Shown here: piece after piece, positions 10,801 to 21,412 of the stretch
Position numbering within the stretch: the first letter of the stretch is position 1
How the letters are laid out: every line of letters starts with the position of its first letter
NCBI GenBank assembly: GCA_963854735.1
Contig: OY978102.1
Coordinates: forward strand, 1,426,001-1,490,000
Direction of reading: 5' to 3'
From: Marvania coccoides
Taxonomy: Eukaryota; Chlorophyta; Trebouxiophyceae; Chlorellales; Chlorellaceae
DNA length: 64,000 bases
Translations under genes and position numbers: made by a program
Notes under the pieces: generated by a model
Seen by the model: the letters and a program-made list of their open reading frames with translations, nothing else
The model's database searches: none
Told to the model about the DNA's origin: nothing

Positions 10801-11149
10801 TCTTCATATGAAAAATCGGTGTCAACTGGATGTGTACGAGGGCAGGGCACTCTCAACCGGATCCTGACACCTACGCGTTGTCAGCCTGAAAACTAGGGAG
10901 AGAGACGAGCACATTATCTAGCATTAATTTCAAATTTCTGAAATTTATGCGTGTTGCGCTCATTCGTATTATCTGGCATTCTCTTGTCTTACCTTACATT
11001 GCAGATTCCTCGCTTCAAAATATATGTCTTATGTTCAAAGGTTGCATGCATGGCCAATTTGTGCGACAATTTATGCAGTTTGCATGTTCTTCATGGAAGA
11101 AAGAAAAAAATGCCTTTATTTATTTTTCAAAATTTAGAAATCAGTACAG
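10801..11149. other. Intergenic, nothing recognised
   Basis: About 350 bp of AT-rich DNA between the LINE tail and the 3' end of the transporter gene. Confidence 0.4.
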
Positions 11150-13392
11150 TCATTGAGGATACAAATTTATGGGTTCGTCGTGGCTGGGCCTCGTCAAGAT
11201 GGGCGCTGACTCGTCTGCGGTGTCTGGCGCCCCGTTGTCCGCCAGATTGGAGCTAGAGTACGTAGAGTACAAGTGCTCCTGCAAAATATTACATTAGAGG
11301 CCAGCCAAATGAGTAAATTGGCCGCACTATAGACTTTAATGAATACGCAAAGATTGCTCAAGTCTTACCTTAAACTGGTCTGGGGAGACGCCTGCATACG
11401 CGCACCACTCCTTGCGCCTCGCATACTGCAGCGTGGGGTACATCACCGCACCCAGTACGATGGCCCCCAGGGTGAACCCCACCACCCTCCAGTCTCCCTG
11501 AATCACGGGAAGCAGCAGCATGCCGGCCAGGAGGATGAATGCTGGCACCAGCATGAACAGGCAGCCCAGGGTGCCCAGCGGGACCTTGAATGGGCGGTTC
11601 AGCTGCGGGTACCTGCGATATGAATGTGCAGTAGGTTGGCAGGGTATTTACAACCATTGTGGAAGAAGAGATTCGAGAAAGGGCGCAAGTGATGTTTATT
11701 GTCCCCTTTTGCAGCCTTCTTCCTTACTTGAGCCGCAGCCACAGGAAGGCCACAAACTCCAGCAGCTCTGCCATGCAGTACACCACGTTGAGCAGCTCCA
11801 CAATTTGAAGGAAATTAAAGCTGGCCATGGTCATGACGCCCAGGCTGCTGCACAGAATGGCCACCGTGGGGGTGCCGTGCTTGGAACGATAGGCAAAAAT
11901 GGCGGGGATGAACCCACGCTCCGCCATGCCCTGCAGCTGGTACGCGTCCGTGCTCATCTCTGCCTCAAACTGCCCCAGCTGGCTGACTGCCGCAGACACA
12001 ACAATCCACCACGCAAGCCACTTGCCGCCAACCTGCAGTATAATGAGGGGAGAGGGTTAATTGCGTGTTCTGTGTGCCGCAAATTAAACGCAAACTGGCG
12101 TAAATGCCTACTGCTACCTCCTTCTCCATATCACGAGAGAAGAAAAAAAATTGTTACGCTCTCACCTTTTCCGCCACAGCTGCAAAATAGCCAAGCGTCC
12201 AGTCCGAGGTGTCCGCCGCCACCCCCAGCCCCACCAACAGCGGCAGGAGGTATGCCAGCACCACCAGCACCACCGCCATGCCCAGCGCTTTTGGAAACGT
12301 CTTCCCCGGGTCTTGCACCTCCCCAGCCAGCGTGGACACGGTGTCGAAGTAGTTGAGGTTCCAAAACATGACGTTCATAAAGGGAACCCATTGCACCTTG
12401 CCCCAGTCCATGACCAGCCAGTTGGCGGGGCGCACATGGGGGACGCCCAGAATGCACATCAGCACAAAGGGCAGCAGCGTGAAGCCGGTTGCCCAGATGG
12501 CGGCACCGCCCACCACGTGAAGGCCGCGGTAGTTCATGTAGGTCAGCCCCGCGTTCAGACCCAACAAAAACAGCCTGCAAAATATAGGAATCGTTGTTCC
12601 GGGAGGGGTGAGATCGGCAGTATTGCGGCGGTATCCTTTTTCTGGTGGAAATGCCCCACGGCATGCATGTGACATATACTCACATCCGCGGCCACCCTGC
12701 CTCTAGGATGGGCACCAGTTCCTGCAGGTAGGTCAGGAAAATGACTGGGTAGACAGCGTTGTCCGTCACACCACTCAGCCACTTCCAGAACCCCTCCTGG
12801 AACCCCCACCACGGCCCAAATGCCGCAGTCACCCACGCCACGAACCCACTGTTCTCAGGAAAAGTTGTGGCCAGCTCTGAAGCGCAATGGACACAAAAGA
12901 TTGTGAGTCCAATTTCGAAAATATATTAAATAAAATTCATTCATTTAAAGGCATTACCTGCTGTGACCAGGGCCTCTGGCACGCTCCATGCTAGGGGCAG
13001 CACCAGAAAGCCGATGATGGCGAGGAGAGGTCCCCCTGAGCTCACAGAATCCTGCGAAAAATGGAGGGAAGGGTTTGCTACAGTTCCTGTCCCTAATCAA
13101 GAGACTCCCTTGTTAGCTGCCTAATTCAGAGACTCCCTTGTTTGGTAGCATGCAGGGCCCTTGCCTCGATGCCAAAAGGACCTCCTGAAACGTCGTAGAA
13201 AATCAGGGCCACTAAAGGTAGCAGCGTCAGAGGTTTTGAACGTTGGGCCTGCAAAAGAGTGGCGGGTAAGAGCTTCAGAAAACGATTCACCCCCCCAAAA
13301 TGGCGGGGCCAAGCACAGTTTTCCGAGCTCGCCTGGGCGCGCTCGTACGTAGGCCCCCGAGGAGACTCTACGCTGAGCATTGACATGCTCAT
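11150..13392 (-). CDS. Polyamine/amino-acid transporter (plant PUT / LAT-type APC permease)
   Basis: Seven exons on the minus strand (13165-13392, 12958-13051, 12684-12876, 12166-12574, 11728-12032, 11369-11612, 11150-11278) join without a frame break to 533 aa. The first helix, [18 protein letters not shown] then [11 protein letters not shown], is the substrate-binding GXG-type break of APC permeases. [20 protein letters not shown] and [14 protein letters not shown] closely resemble plant polyamine uptake transporters. About 11-12 hydrophobic helices are predicted, with a short hydrophilic tail. It would be a proton-coupled carrier for polyamines or amino acids in the plasma or Golgi membrane; the substrate is not certain from sequence. 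Intron 1 starts with GC, not GT: GAG|GCAAGG. The start is one of three close ATGs (13392, 13386, 13380). Confidence 0.85.
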
Positions 13393-14160
13393 ATCTGAAG
13401 AGCCTCCTCGAACCAATAGAGCCTCTTCTTCCAGAATTCAAATCGGCGACGACGACAACGTTTTCAACAATATATCACACCCTGCAGGCAACAGTGGAAA
13501 GACAGGCTTTAAAACCGACGCCTTCTCAGGATATTTAAAGCAAGAACGTGCGGATCAGCACGCTGAACACGCCGCCCACTCAGTTTTAATTATGAGCAAA
13601 TATTGAAAAAATGCCTGCATTACCTGCGCTAGAACAATCCAAATACAACATAAACAAATTTAATAAATATATTTCATGGAACCGGGGCTTTTTGCGAACA
13701 AAAATGTCCGAGACGAGTGCGGTCGCCCGCTCTTTTCCCCCGAAGTTTGAGATACTTTTACTCGAGGTATGACGATTAAATCGCTGATCCATACCGCTTC
13801 ACCTCCGTTGCACCAGACAGAGGCCGTGTTTGGGGCTTACGGAAGAAATTGAAATAGTCAATAATTGATCAGCATGTCAAGAACAAAGGCTGCAGTCCCG
13901 TTAATTCGCCTTTTGACACGATCTTCATCAGTGGAACTATGTGGTGCGTAATGTATCCTGGCCTTGGCCAAAATAGCTGTGTAGAATTTGATTACTGTGA
14001 CGAGTTACACAATGCTCACTTGAACCCTGTCGTTGCCCGCCTTGTTTGCGCAGAAACATTGCGTTGGTTGCGACCGCTGTCGCTATGCGCCCCTGACCAG
14101 GCGCTCGGCCTGTCCGCCCTCCCTGCTGTCGCCGCCTCCACCAGCGGCAGTGCCTTGGCC
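13393..14160. other. Intergenic, shared upstream region of transporter and TIM21
   Basis: About 770 bp between divergent starts. It must hold both promoters. The frame of TIM21 is open upstream of 14161 to 13939, so a longer N-terminus is possible, but that stretch does not look like protein. Confidence 0.4.
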
Positions 14161-15003
14161 ATGTTCCCACTCGCAGCAAGGGGCTTTGCCTCCACTCCCG
14201 CCCGAGCCGCACCGGCCGCTGAAAAGAAAAGACCCACACAACCGTCGCAAAGCGGGGAGCAGGTCAGCAAAGAACATTTTTTTGTTTTTTTTCAACGCAC
14301 CGTTTTTCCCTGCAGTAGAGCCCTCTGTGACCTTTGTTTGCTCATATTTCCCGCGACCGACCATGCAGGACCTTGTGGCGGCAGAGGAGGAGTTCAGTGC
14401 CATCACCGACAAGATCCCTCAGCGGCCCATGACTGTGGTGGAGGGCACTTCTTACACGCTGGTCATAGTGGCAGCGCTAGGGGTGAGTTGATGGGGGATG
14501 GGGGTGGGGATGGGAGCAGAGTATCACGTTGCCATGAAATGTGTGCTGGTTGTTGTCGGATCTTGCATTTCCAATGTCTCAAATATTTCTGGGCATTTGT
14601 TTTTCTGTGCCTGCAGTTTGCTTCTGCTGTGCTGTACGCCGCTCTCAACGAGCTGGTGTTCTCCCCCAAGGAGTATAAATGCTACACCGCCACGCTGGAC
14701 CGCATAAAGGACGACCCCCGCGTGACCGTGCGCCTGGGCACCCCCATCAGCGCATACGGCAGCGAGTCCAGAAACAGGGCGCAGCGGCAGCGCATCCCCC
14801 ACCGCATCTACAACGACGCGGAGGGGAGGGAGCACGTGCAGCTGCAGTTTCACATGCGGGGTCCTGCAGGGCGTGCTGTGGTGAATGCCGACATGTGGCA
14901 GGAGGGTGGGCAGTGGCGCTACCACTTTTTGTACCTCAATGTCGAGAGTCCGGTGCCGCAGCAGGTGGTGCTGGTGCGGCCAGGCCAGCCGGACGAGTAT
15001 TGA
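14161..15003 (+). CDS. TIM21: TIM21-like subunit of the mitochondrial inner-membrane import complex
   Basis: Three exons (14161-14262, 14369-14482, 14617-15003) join in frame to 200 aa. The N-terminus (MFPLAARGFASTPARAAP) is a good mitochondrial presequence, which is why I chose 14161 over upstream starts. A single membrane helix spans the second junction (YTLVIVAALG then FASAVLYAALNE). The C-terminal domain in the intermembrane space includes ATLDRIKDDPRVTVRLGTPI, then VQLQFHMRGPAG and WRYHFLYLNVE, as in Tim21 proteins. In known systems Tim21 links TOM22 to TIM23 and to respiratory complexes. A 16-G run follows the stop, and an AATAAA lies near 15092. Confidence 0.9.
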   Translation: MFPLAARGFASTPARAAPAAEKKRPTQPSQSGEQVSKEHFFVFFQRTVFPCSRALCDLCLLIFPATDHAGPCGGRGGVQCHHRQDPSAAHDCGGGHFLHAGHSGSARGELMGDGGGDGSRVSRCHEMCAGCCRILHFQCLKYFWAFVFLCLQFASAVLYAALNELVFSPKEYKCYTATLDRIKDDPRVTVRLGTPISAYGSESRNRAQRQRIPHRIYNDAEGREHVQLQFHMRGPAGRAVVNADMWQEGGQWRYHFLYLNVESPVPQQVVLVRPGQPDEY

Positions 15004-15826
15004 GTGGATTAGGGGGACGGGGGGGGGGGGGGGGTGAATTGAGACTGCGCCGGAGTGAATTGAGATTGCGCCGCCGATTCTTACGCCTCTCTAATAAAAA
15101 AACGTTGGGTTTGACTTGTTGCTTGCATTGTGTAAAAATGGAGGCGATTGCGAGAGAATTCAGGCGTGGAAGCGACGTTGTTTGGGTGACGAGTAGCCTG
15201 TATTTAGGGCCATGGTTTTATTCTCTTTTCAAACATTGAAGTTTTGGGCTCAAGAACCTCCAAAATAATATACTTGGATTTAGTTAGCGGAAATTTATGG
15301 GGGAGAAATGCGTGGCTAACAAACGCCATGCTTTCTGCACAATCATTATTCAGTGATAATTCAAGTGTTGAGGAATTTGGTTACGAGGAATGTGTTGAGG
15401 AGGAATTTAGTTACGAACGGCCATTTGTTTTCCAAAACAAGACGGGCTTGATTATCCTCAGAGTACACTGATCATATGAACAAAAGAAAGGTCACTATTA
15501 AACTAGTGTTTGTCGAAAGAGCAAAAGCAAGCCTCACGGAGTGGGCGTTAAAATGCCTCGTGCAAACAACGATACACCAGCTGGAAAAGACGATGTTAAA
15601 TAACACTTGCTGATTTTTTTTAAATGAAGAAATGAGGTTTGTTTGAAGGGAGAAAAAAATGAAACGATGAAAAACGTGCATAGTATTGTGAAAAAAGCCA
15701 ATAATGGACTGATGAAGAAAAAGGAAAGGAAGAATGTGAATGAGTAAAACCGAGAAAGCCCCGTGAAGAGGCAAGATGCCTGCGATATTATCCAGCCTAA
15801 AAACTACTTCAAAAAAAACACGAAAG
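15004..15826. other. Intergenic with a poly-G run and short duplication
   Basis: G homopolymer at 15019-15034, then two near-copies of TGAATTGAGA(C/T)TGCGCCG (about 15035-15072) in the TIM21 3' UTR. The rest is AT-rich, with no gene seen. Confidence 0.5.
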
Positions 15827-16687
15827 TCAAACTCTTGCAAACAGATAATTGTGGCAGCTCTTCCCAATGCCGCAAGGAATGCCAGCCTCCACAAGCGCAT
15901 CTATGCACCCCGTTGCCTCCAACTCGCGACCACATTTGCCTATTTCCCAGTCTTGAAGAACCAGGCCCGCCTCCTCCAGCAGCTGAATTAATTTTCCGAG
16001 AGAGTACACAGCCTCGTCTGTGCCCACCCAGTGCTTGCTGGTGTGGACCTCAACCGCAAACTGGCCGACTCGGCTGAAGAATGAAGGGTCCTCAAGAATG
16101 ATGTCCCTGGCGATCGAGTACTCGCAACCCTCACAGTCCATCTTCAAAACCTCGACATAGTCATGTTGCAACCACTTGCGCAGTGCTGGGACCGACGTAA
16201 CGATGGGAAACATGGGTTTGGCCCCAGCTGCATTCAACATTTTAGCCCCCACATTGTGGAAAGTGATGCGCTTGTGTAAGAGAGAGTCGTGGACAATTGT
16301 TGGGTCGGCGGCAAACCCCTGGCAGCGCCATCTCTTGGCAATGTCCAGATCAAAAGAGTAGTCGGTGGAGATGCCAAATGAATAAAAGTTGCACAAACGG
16401 TGGGTGGGAGGGCGGTCACACAGCGAGTGGTTGCCCCACCCTTTGCCAAACGACTGAAGCTTGCAGCTGCCCTGCGTTCTCGCAGGCGTGACTTTGACTG
16501 CAACTGCGAACCGTTTTAAGATGGGCATCACATCATCAATCTGGGGCTTCCACACGCCTTGCACCCCTCTAAAATGCGTTTGAATGGAGTCACTTTTAAG
16601 TAGAACAAACAGAGCGGTTGCCGCTGCCGAAACTGTCGCAATATGTAGCTGCCACATGGCTGGCCAACGAGGGGACCGAGCTGTCAT
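15827..16687 (-). CDS. FkbM-like methyltransferase with signal anchor
   Basis: Single exon of 286 aa from the first ATG, at 16687. A hydrophobic segment (residues about 14-30, ATVSAAATALFVLL) after a short basic tail is a signal anchor. The domain shows FYSFGISTDYSFD at the usual first strand and LKMDCEGCEYSIARDI at the acidic DCEG motif common to FkbM/METTL24-type enzymes. VGQFAVEVH follows. Many Cys residues near the C-terminus fit a lumenal domain. The substrate is unknown. The same layout (anchor, SxG, DCEG) appears in 38375-39352, so the two are probably distant paralogues. The gene lies upstream of the GT-sulfotransferase gene, in the opposite direction. Confidence 0.75.
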   Translation of the reverse strand: MTARSPRWPAMWQLHIATVSAAATALFVLLKSDSIQTHFRGVQGVWKPQIDDVMPILKRFAVAVKVTPARTQGSCKLQSFGKGWGNHSLCDRPPTHRLCNFYSFGISTDYSFDLDIAKRWRCQGFAADPTIVHDSLLHKRITFHNVGAKMLNAAGAKPMFPIVTSVPALRKWLQHDYVEVLKMDCEGCEYSIARDIILEDPSFFSRVGQFAVEVHTSKHWVGTDEAVYSLGKLIQLLEEAGLVLQDWEIGKCGRELEATGCIDALVEAGIPCGIGKSCHNYLFARV

Positions 16688-17549
16688 GTGTATCAAAGGA
16701 GGGCGATCCAACCTCTTTTTGGCGTTGATCAGTGCGAGTTGGAAGAAGGAAAAAAAACAAGACTTCGAATTAATAAATAGGGGAGAGGGGAAACGATGTG
16801 ATGTGAAGACAAGCGCTCAGGCGATGTGCCGAACCAGAACCAGATGATGCATTTTTGCAAACGCAATAAATCTGCTAAAAACAAAAGCAGGCGCGGATTA
16901 AAAAACTGATGTGTTTTTTGTTGCAAATCGAACGGTGGCCTCGACATGCAAGAACAATGCAAACGTGCGCGATCTTTACTTTACACCAAATGCACGTTTG
17001 CGTTTTGGGGGCTCTGCATCACATATTCCATATTTTGTATTGCATTGATATACGTTTACACCAAGAAATGCGTTTCTTTGGGCATGGCGATTGCGTTCTG
17101 CACGGCGTGTTTGTATTAGTTGAAATTATCAGGTTTTCTCTTTATATCGACAGCTTTGATGGAAAAGTGAGCGGCGGAAACGTTTCTGTTTTTCGCCGGC
17201 ATCTGTTCTTCCCTCCAGGGCAATGCTGGCATCAGTGCCAGTCCAATCCCGGTTATAGGAGTTGTAATATCGTTATCTTTATCTGAAAGTGCTCAATCGA
17301 GTCTGGCTGCGCATGCCAGTTGACATTTAAAAAGCCTTGATCGTCCCTTTCAAAGTACAGATAGCTGCTTCCTTCGACGAATGCGCGGTGTTAATTTTGT
17401 ATGACTTTGCTCAGCACGATAGCATGCGCTACATTTCACTGTGTTGAAAAATGAGGACAACTATCATTTATTCTATTCCAACTTCAATTCAGCGTTCACT
17501 GCGTACTCTGGATTCTGATAGTTTAATTCTTACAAATTGACATCAAGTG
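16688..17549. other. Intergenic, divergent upstream region
   Basis: About 860 bp between the divergent FkbM-like and GT-sulfotransferase genes. AT-rich, with only short ORFs and no recognisable element. Confidence 0.4.
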
Positions 17550-19487
17550 ATGGAACCCAGCAGGCTTCATAAATCCAAACCAGCGTGCGTTTTTGAATTT
17601 CAACCCCAGTCGGTGCTTCGTGCCGCCCTCGCTGGAGCCTTTATACTCCTCTTCTGGGCATTTTTTCCAATCAGTGTACCAAGCACAGAGCAGGCGTTAG
17701 AGACTAGTGAGTACTTGAGTGACGTCGTTGATCCCTCAGCACCGCCGCCCAAAGCATGGAAGAGTTATGAGGATGTAGCCGTGTTTCCTGTGTCGCACCC
17801 CCCCTCATGTCTGAGGCTAAAGGTATGGCCAACGCCTCAGAGTCCTTCACAGGCGTTTGGCCGAAATGTGTTTGCGTTCGCGCTGACCGCCCTAAAATCG
17901 TCTGAATGGGTTGACAAAGCAGTGGGAAAAGCAGGGGAACTCCGACTGTACTCCCAGGCCCCCATTATTTTTCTCATTTACAAGGGTGAAATTGAAGTAA
18001 ATTTTCTGAAACAGCTCAAAGCCGGTTTGAAGCTGTTGGGAAGTTGTGAAGTTGTTTTGGTGGATCTCCCTTTCCAACGCTCCGATTTGCCCGCCAGATT
18101 TGTTAAAATTCAAGACAGCAACCCCAACTGTTGTGGAATCACCGAGTACATCAAGTTTCACGCATTCAATTTGCCGTACGACACCGTCATCCTTCTCGAC
18201 CTTGATATTTCGGTGTTAAAACCTATTCACCATTTGTTTTATTGCCAGGCAGATTTTATGTATGCCGCAGGCAGACATTCACCTTTGAATGGGGGCATGT
18301 TGGTGCTGAAAGGCAACCAAAAGAATCCGACGGAGGACATTGTGGCGGATCTGCTCTACCAGTCTCAATTCTATAGAAACAGTGATTGTTGGGGGGAGTT
18401 GGGGTGTGGACCATGCCAGAAAGACACTCGCAAAGCTAAAGACGTTAATTGTTACGGTTCTGAGGGCTTGCAGGGCTTCCTTCACTACTACTTTGTGAAG
18501 CGACGAGCTGCCAATTGCACGGCCGTGAAGCTCAATATGTGTGTGTACGACGCTCAGATATTTTCACCAGTTATGGATGCGAAATGTTTGACCAGCAGCA
18601 TGCCGTACATGGTGCACAAATGGAGTCCTCGCGTGCGCCAAAATGTTGAACACGACGGGCTCTCAATTTCTTTGCAGCCCAAGTCCAAAGTGTGTCGCCC
18701 TGATTTTTGGATTATTGGCGCAGAGAAGAGCGGCACGATATCACTCAATGCGTTTTTGGCCAGGCATCCTCAAGTGTTCAGTGTTTCTTTGTCGGATATG
18801 GCAAATTCCCAGCAGCAGGCGCCCAGTCCCCGCCAAGACCTTTCCCAATACAATGCGCAATTTTCCAGCGCTCCTGCGGATGGTCTGGTGGGCGACGCTG
18901 CCCCCTCACGCCTTGTGGATGGGGTGGAGGACATTGTCACGTCATGCGGCCACAGATTCTCTAAATTCTTTGTTCTGCTGCGGGATCCGCTGGAAAGATG
19001 CATCGCCGAGGTGGCTAAAAGTGAAGTAAAGAAGACCTCTTCTTCCTCTCGTGCTGAAGTTTCGGCTGCTGTGGAAAAGCAGTTGGATGCATTTGAGCGA
19101 AAGCTGAAGAAAAATGCCGAGTCTGACTGGCCCGAGTCGCCCTTGCCACAGAAGCTATTTGGCAGTGGAGAAAATTGTGTATACGATGGCATTTACGTGA
19201 TGCATTTGAAGCGGCTGCAGTACTTCACCAGCGTTGACAATGTGCGCTTGTACTTTACTCGAGACTTCTCTCGTGCCCCTAATGCTGTGTTGATGGATGC
19301 CATTCAATTCCTCAGCCTCCCTGTGGATGGCTGGGAGATGCCAGCGCGCTTTGATGACGTGGTCGATGCCATCCCCCCTTTGGATAAAGTGCTTTCTTCG
19401 GCAACCGAGCAGCGATTCCGGAAGGTCATGCAACAGTACGACAGCATGCTGGAGGAGCTGCTGGGCCGGCGGTTGCCGTGGCAGTAA
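17550..19487 (+). CDS. Bifunctional glycosyltransferase-sulfotransferase, type II membrane protein
   Basis: Single exon, 645 aa, starting at the ATG at 17550. Residues about 22-42 are a signal anchor. Residues about 95-330 form a GT-A domain of GT8/glycogenin type: YDTVILLDLDIS contains the DxD metal site near residue 218, followed by YAAGRHSPLNGGMLVLKG, where these enzymes bind the sugar donor. After Cys-rich linker sequence, a sulfotransferase domain begins near residue 385: DFWIIGAEKSGTISLNAF is the PAPS 5'-phosphosulfate loop and FFVLLRDPLERC the 3'-phosphate motif. The protein may add a sugar and sulfate it, or act on adjacent positions of a sulfated polysaccharide. That role is inference. 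The last 899 coding bases are shared with the gene at the left window edge. AATAAA at about 19544. Confidence 0.85.
   Translation: MEPSRLHKSKPACVFEFQPQSVLRAALAGAFILLFWAFFPISVPSTEQALETSEYLSDVVDPSAPPPKAWKSYEDVAVFPVSHPPSCLRLKVWPTPQSPSQAFGRNVFAFALTALKSSEWVDKAVGKAGELRLYSQAPIIFLIYKGEIEVNFLKQLKAGLKLLGSCEVVLVDLPFQRSDLPARFVKIQDSNPNCCGITEYIKFHAFNLPYDTVILLDLDISVLKPIHHLFYCQADFMYAAGRHSPLNGGMLVLKGNQKNPTEDIVADLLYQSQFYRNSDCWGELGCGPCQKDTRKAKDVNCYGSEGLQGFLHYYFVKRRAANCTAVKLNMCVYDAQIFSPVMDAKCLTSSMPYMVHKWSPRVRQNVEHDGLSISLQPKSKVCRPDFWIIGAEKSGTISLNAFLARHPQVFSVSLSDMANSQQQAPSPRQDLSQYNAQFSSAPADGLVGDAAPSRLVDGVEDIVTSCGHRFSKFFVLLRDPLERCIAEVAKSEVKKTSSSSRAEVSAAVEKQLDAFERKLKKNAESDWPESPLPQKLFGSGENCVYDGIYVMHLKRLQYFTSVDNVRLYFTRDFSRAPNAVLMDAIQFLSLPVDGWEMPARFDDVVDAIPPLDKVLSSATEQRFRKVMQQYDSMLEELLGRRLPWQ
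18585..19483 (+). repeat. 899-bp segment apparently identical to 44-942
   Basis: Covers the whole sulfotransferase domain of this gene and stops one base before the last codon position that differs (CAG versus CAA). The GT domain upstream lies outside the shared tract. Confidence 0.85.
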
Positions 19488-20426
19488 AATCTGAGCCTAT
19501 GCAATATAGGTATTGCTATTTTATGTGTAATTTTCTGTAGTGCCAATAAAATAGCATCGATGGCATGTTTCACGCTACTTATTGCTTAAAACTTCACAAT
19601 ATTCAGTGCTATATTAATTTTTTCTTCTTCTTCCTGTTTACCTGCGACAAGCATTTGGCATTTCAAGTCATCAGAACCACCATTGCAAGTATAGAGCATT
19701 TAACACAAGAAATTACCATACCGCCCTTAGCGCTGATCCCATTCCCTTTTTGACAGAAACCGCTGACAACATCAAAACTATTATCGAGCAGCAATGCAAT
19801 CAGTACGCTGTCGTTGCGGATAATGAGCATCGCAGCAGCAACGCAGCCGCCGCGACGGTGGTGTGCGAGTTTCTGAAATTGCCGCCTGTTCCTGCTTGCT
19901 TGTAATGTATGTATGTATGTATGTTGCGGATAGCAAAGAGACAGATTGGCATGCTGATAATAGCCCACTATTCGTATTTCATGCTAATTTAAGAAAAAAT
20001 AATGGGGAGGCATTCGAGGAGCCTTGGATACATCTACGCAGTCCAATTTTGCAGCAGTAAAAAATAACGAAATATGTTTGGTATATTCTCATTCAAGCTG
20101 CATTGGACTTTCACAGCTCCATAAAAAATCACGCTCCTTCCCTTTTTTTCACTATGCCTCAACCTAGCATGCCCATTTCGCTGCCTCTCGCTGTGCTCGC
20201 CATGGCGTTCCAAGCAGTCTCGTTCTTTGAACGCGTATTTCTGTTCTATGTCTGCATTCCTTTTGCTGTCTTGCGTGCCTTTGCCAGCGCTCCGTTCACT
20301 CTGTGGCAGGGCCAATGTCGCACTGAAACGGGCCGCACGGGTGCGGTTAATAATGCAAAACATGCGCCTGATTTGCTTAGAGTGCTGTAACATGCAGTCG
20401 CCCGTGCAACATTTTTTCCTTCAGGA
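19488..20426. other. Intergenic with a LINE-tail-like microsatellite
   Basis: A (TGTA)n run at 19900-19924 is preceded by the same bases as the LINE 3' end at 10770-10780, so the stretch to its left may be an old LINE 3' end. Otherwise nothing is recognised. ORFs at 20103-20390 have no clear protein character. Confidence 0.4.
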
Positions 20427-20950
20427 ATGCCGCAGCGGCGGTCCAACAAAACTGCCGCACAGGGCGAAGAAGAATATATAGCTGAGCTTGTTGAAGAACA
20501 GCACGTGACGGTGCCGCGCCCCGATACTCCTCCTTCCTTTGTAGCCGCGCCTCCCCATCCCAGCACAGCTCCCGTTCCTTTGCCCGCCAGCTTCCCAGAT
20601 GTGAGTTGCACTGGCATTACTTCATGTAATCTATTGAAAAAAATAAAATCAACCCATGCATGTATCAGAATTTACAGTTTTTTTAAATATCCCCCATATT
20701 TGGGACATGTGCAGGAATTGGCGCAGCACCGCCAGCCGGCGGCCTCTGAAGAAGGTTTTGTCTAGAATGGTTGAAAACCATGCTTTTTCTCTATTATTAA
20801 TCGAGCTCTGGCACTTTGAAAAAAGTTTCGTTTCAATCCCTTGCAGACACCATCTCTTCAAGAATTGCCTCCTCGCGCATTCAGTCCGACGGCAGCCTGG
20901 TCGTCTCCCACCCGCTCCTCCGTCTCAGCGACTCAGAAGAGGAGGAATGA
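20427..20950 (+). CDS. Small acidic-tailed hypothetical protein, three exons
   Basis: Exons 20427-20600, 20715-20754 and 20847-20950 join in frame to 105 aa. Support for a real gene comes from phase-matched junctions (GAT|GTGAGT ... GCAG|GAA; TTGCAG|AC) and the sensible C-terminus SDGSLVVSHPLLRLSDSEEEE. The second donor (GTTTTG) is weak, so that exon boundary is uncertain. The N-terminus is basic (MPQRRSNK) and is followed by EEEYIAELVEEQ and a Pro-rich linker. I recognise no family. A predicted 3' splice site (CCTTCAG) lies just before the ATG, so a 5' UTR intron is likely. Confidence 0.5.
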
Positions 20951-21412
20951 AAAACAACAAAGCAGTTTGAGGTTTAGAAAATAGTTTAGGAAAATAATTA
21001 CAGTATGTATCCATGCATGGCTTTGGGGCGGGGGGGGTATTGATCGCCCCGCATTGTGTCTATTTGATATTTTCAGTGCGCGTTGATGATAATTGATTTC
21101 ATTCTACATACTATGGTATACACGTGAGAAAAAACATGAACTTTCTTTAACGTGTGGTATCCATGTTCAAACAAAGCCGTCACTGCAATTTCTGCTCTTG
21201 GGGTAGAGGATCCGCATGCCTGCACCTTGTGCGCTCATACGAAGAGTGGAACAGTGGGCTCTTGGAGAGGGCTCTTGGCAGCCCCACATGCCTCTTTGCC
21301 GTTCTGCGCTGTCCAGGAATGAGCACCGCCCTCAGCCCAGAAATGGGTTTGAATGTTTTTTTTCAAATCACATATGCATGCATATTTTTTTAATTATTAA
21401 ATCACATTTTCA
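20951..21412. other. Intergenic, upstream of NOP9-like gene
   Basis: About 460 bp, AT-rich with a short G run near 21030-21037. No gene seen. Confidence 0.4.

Noticed and set aside
13939..14160. Longer N-terminus for TIM21 from 13939
   Set aside because: The 14161 start gives a typical mitochondrial presequence; the upstream part does not look like protein.
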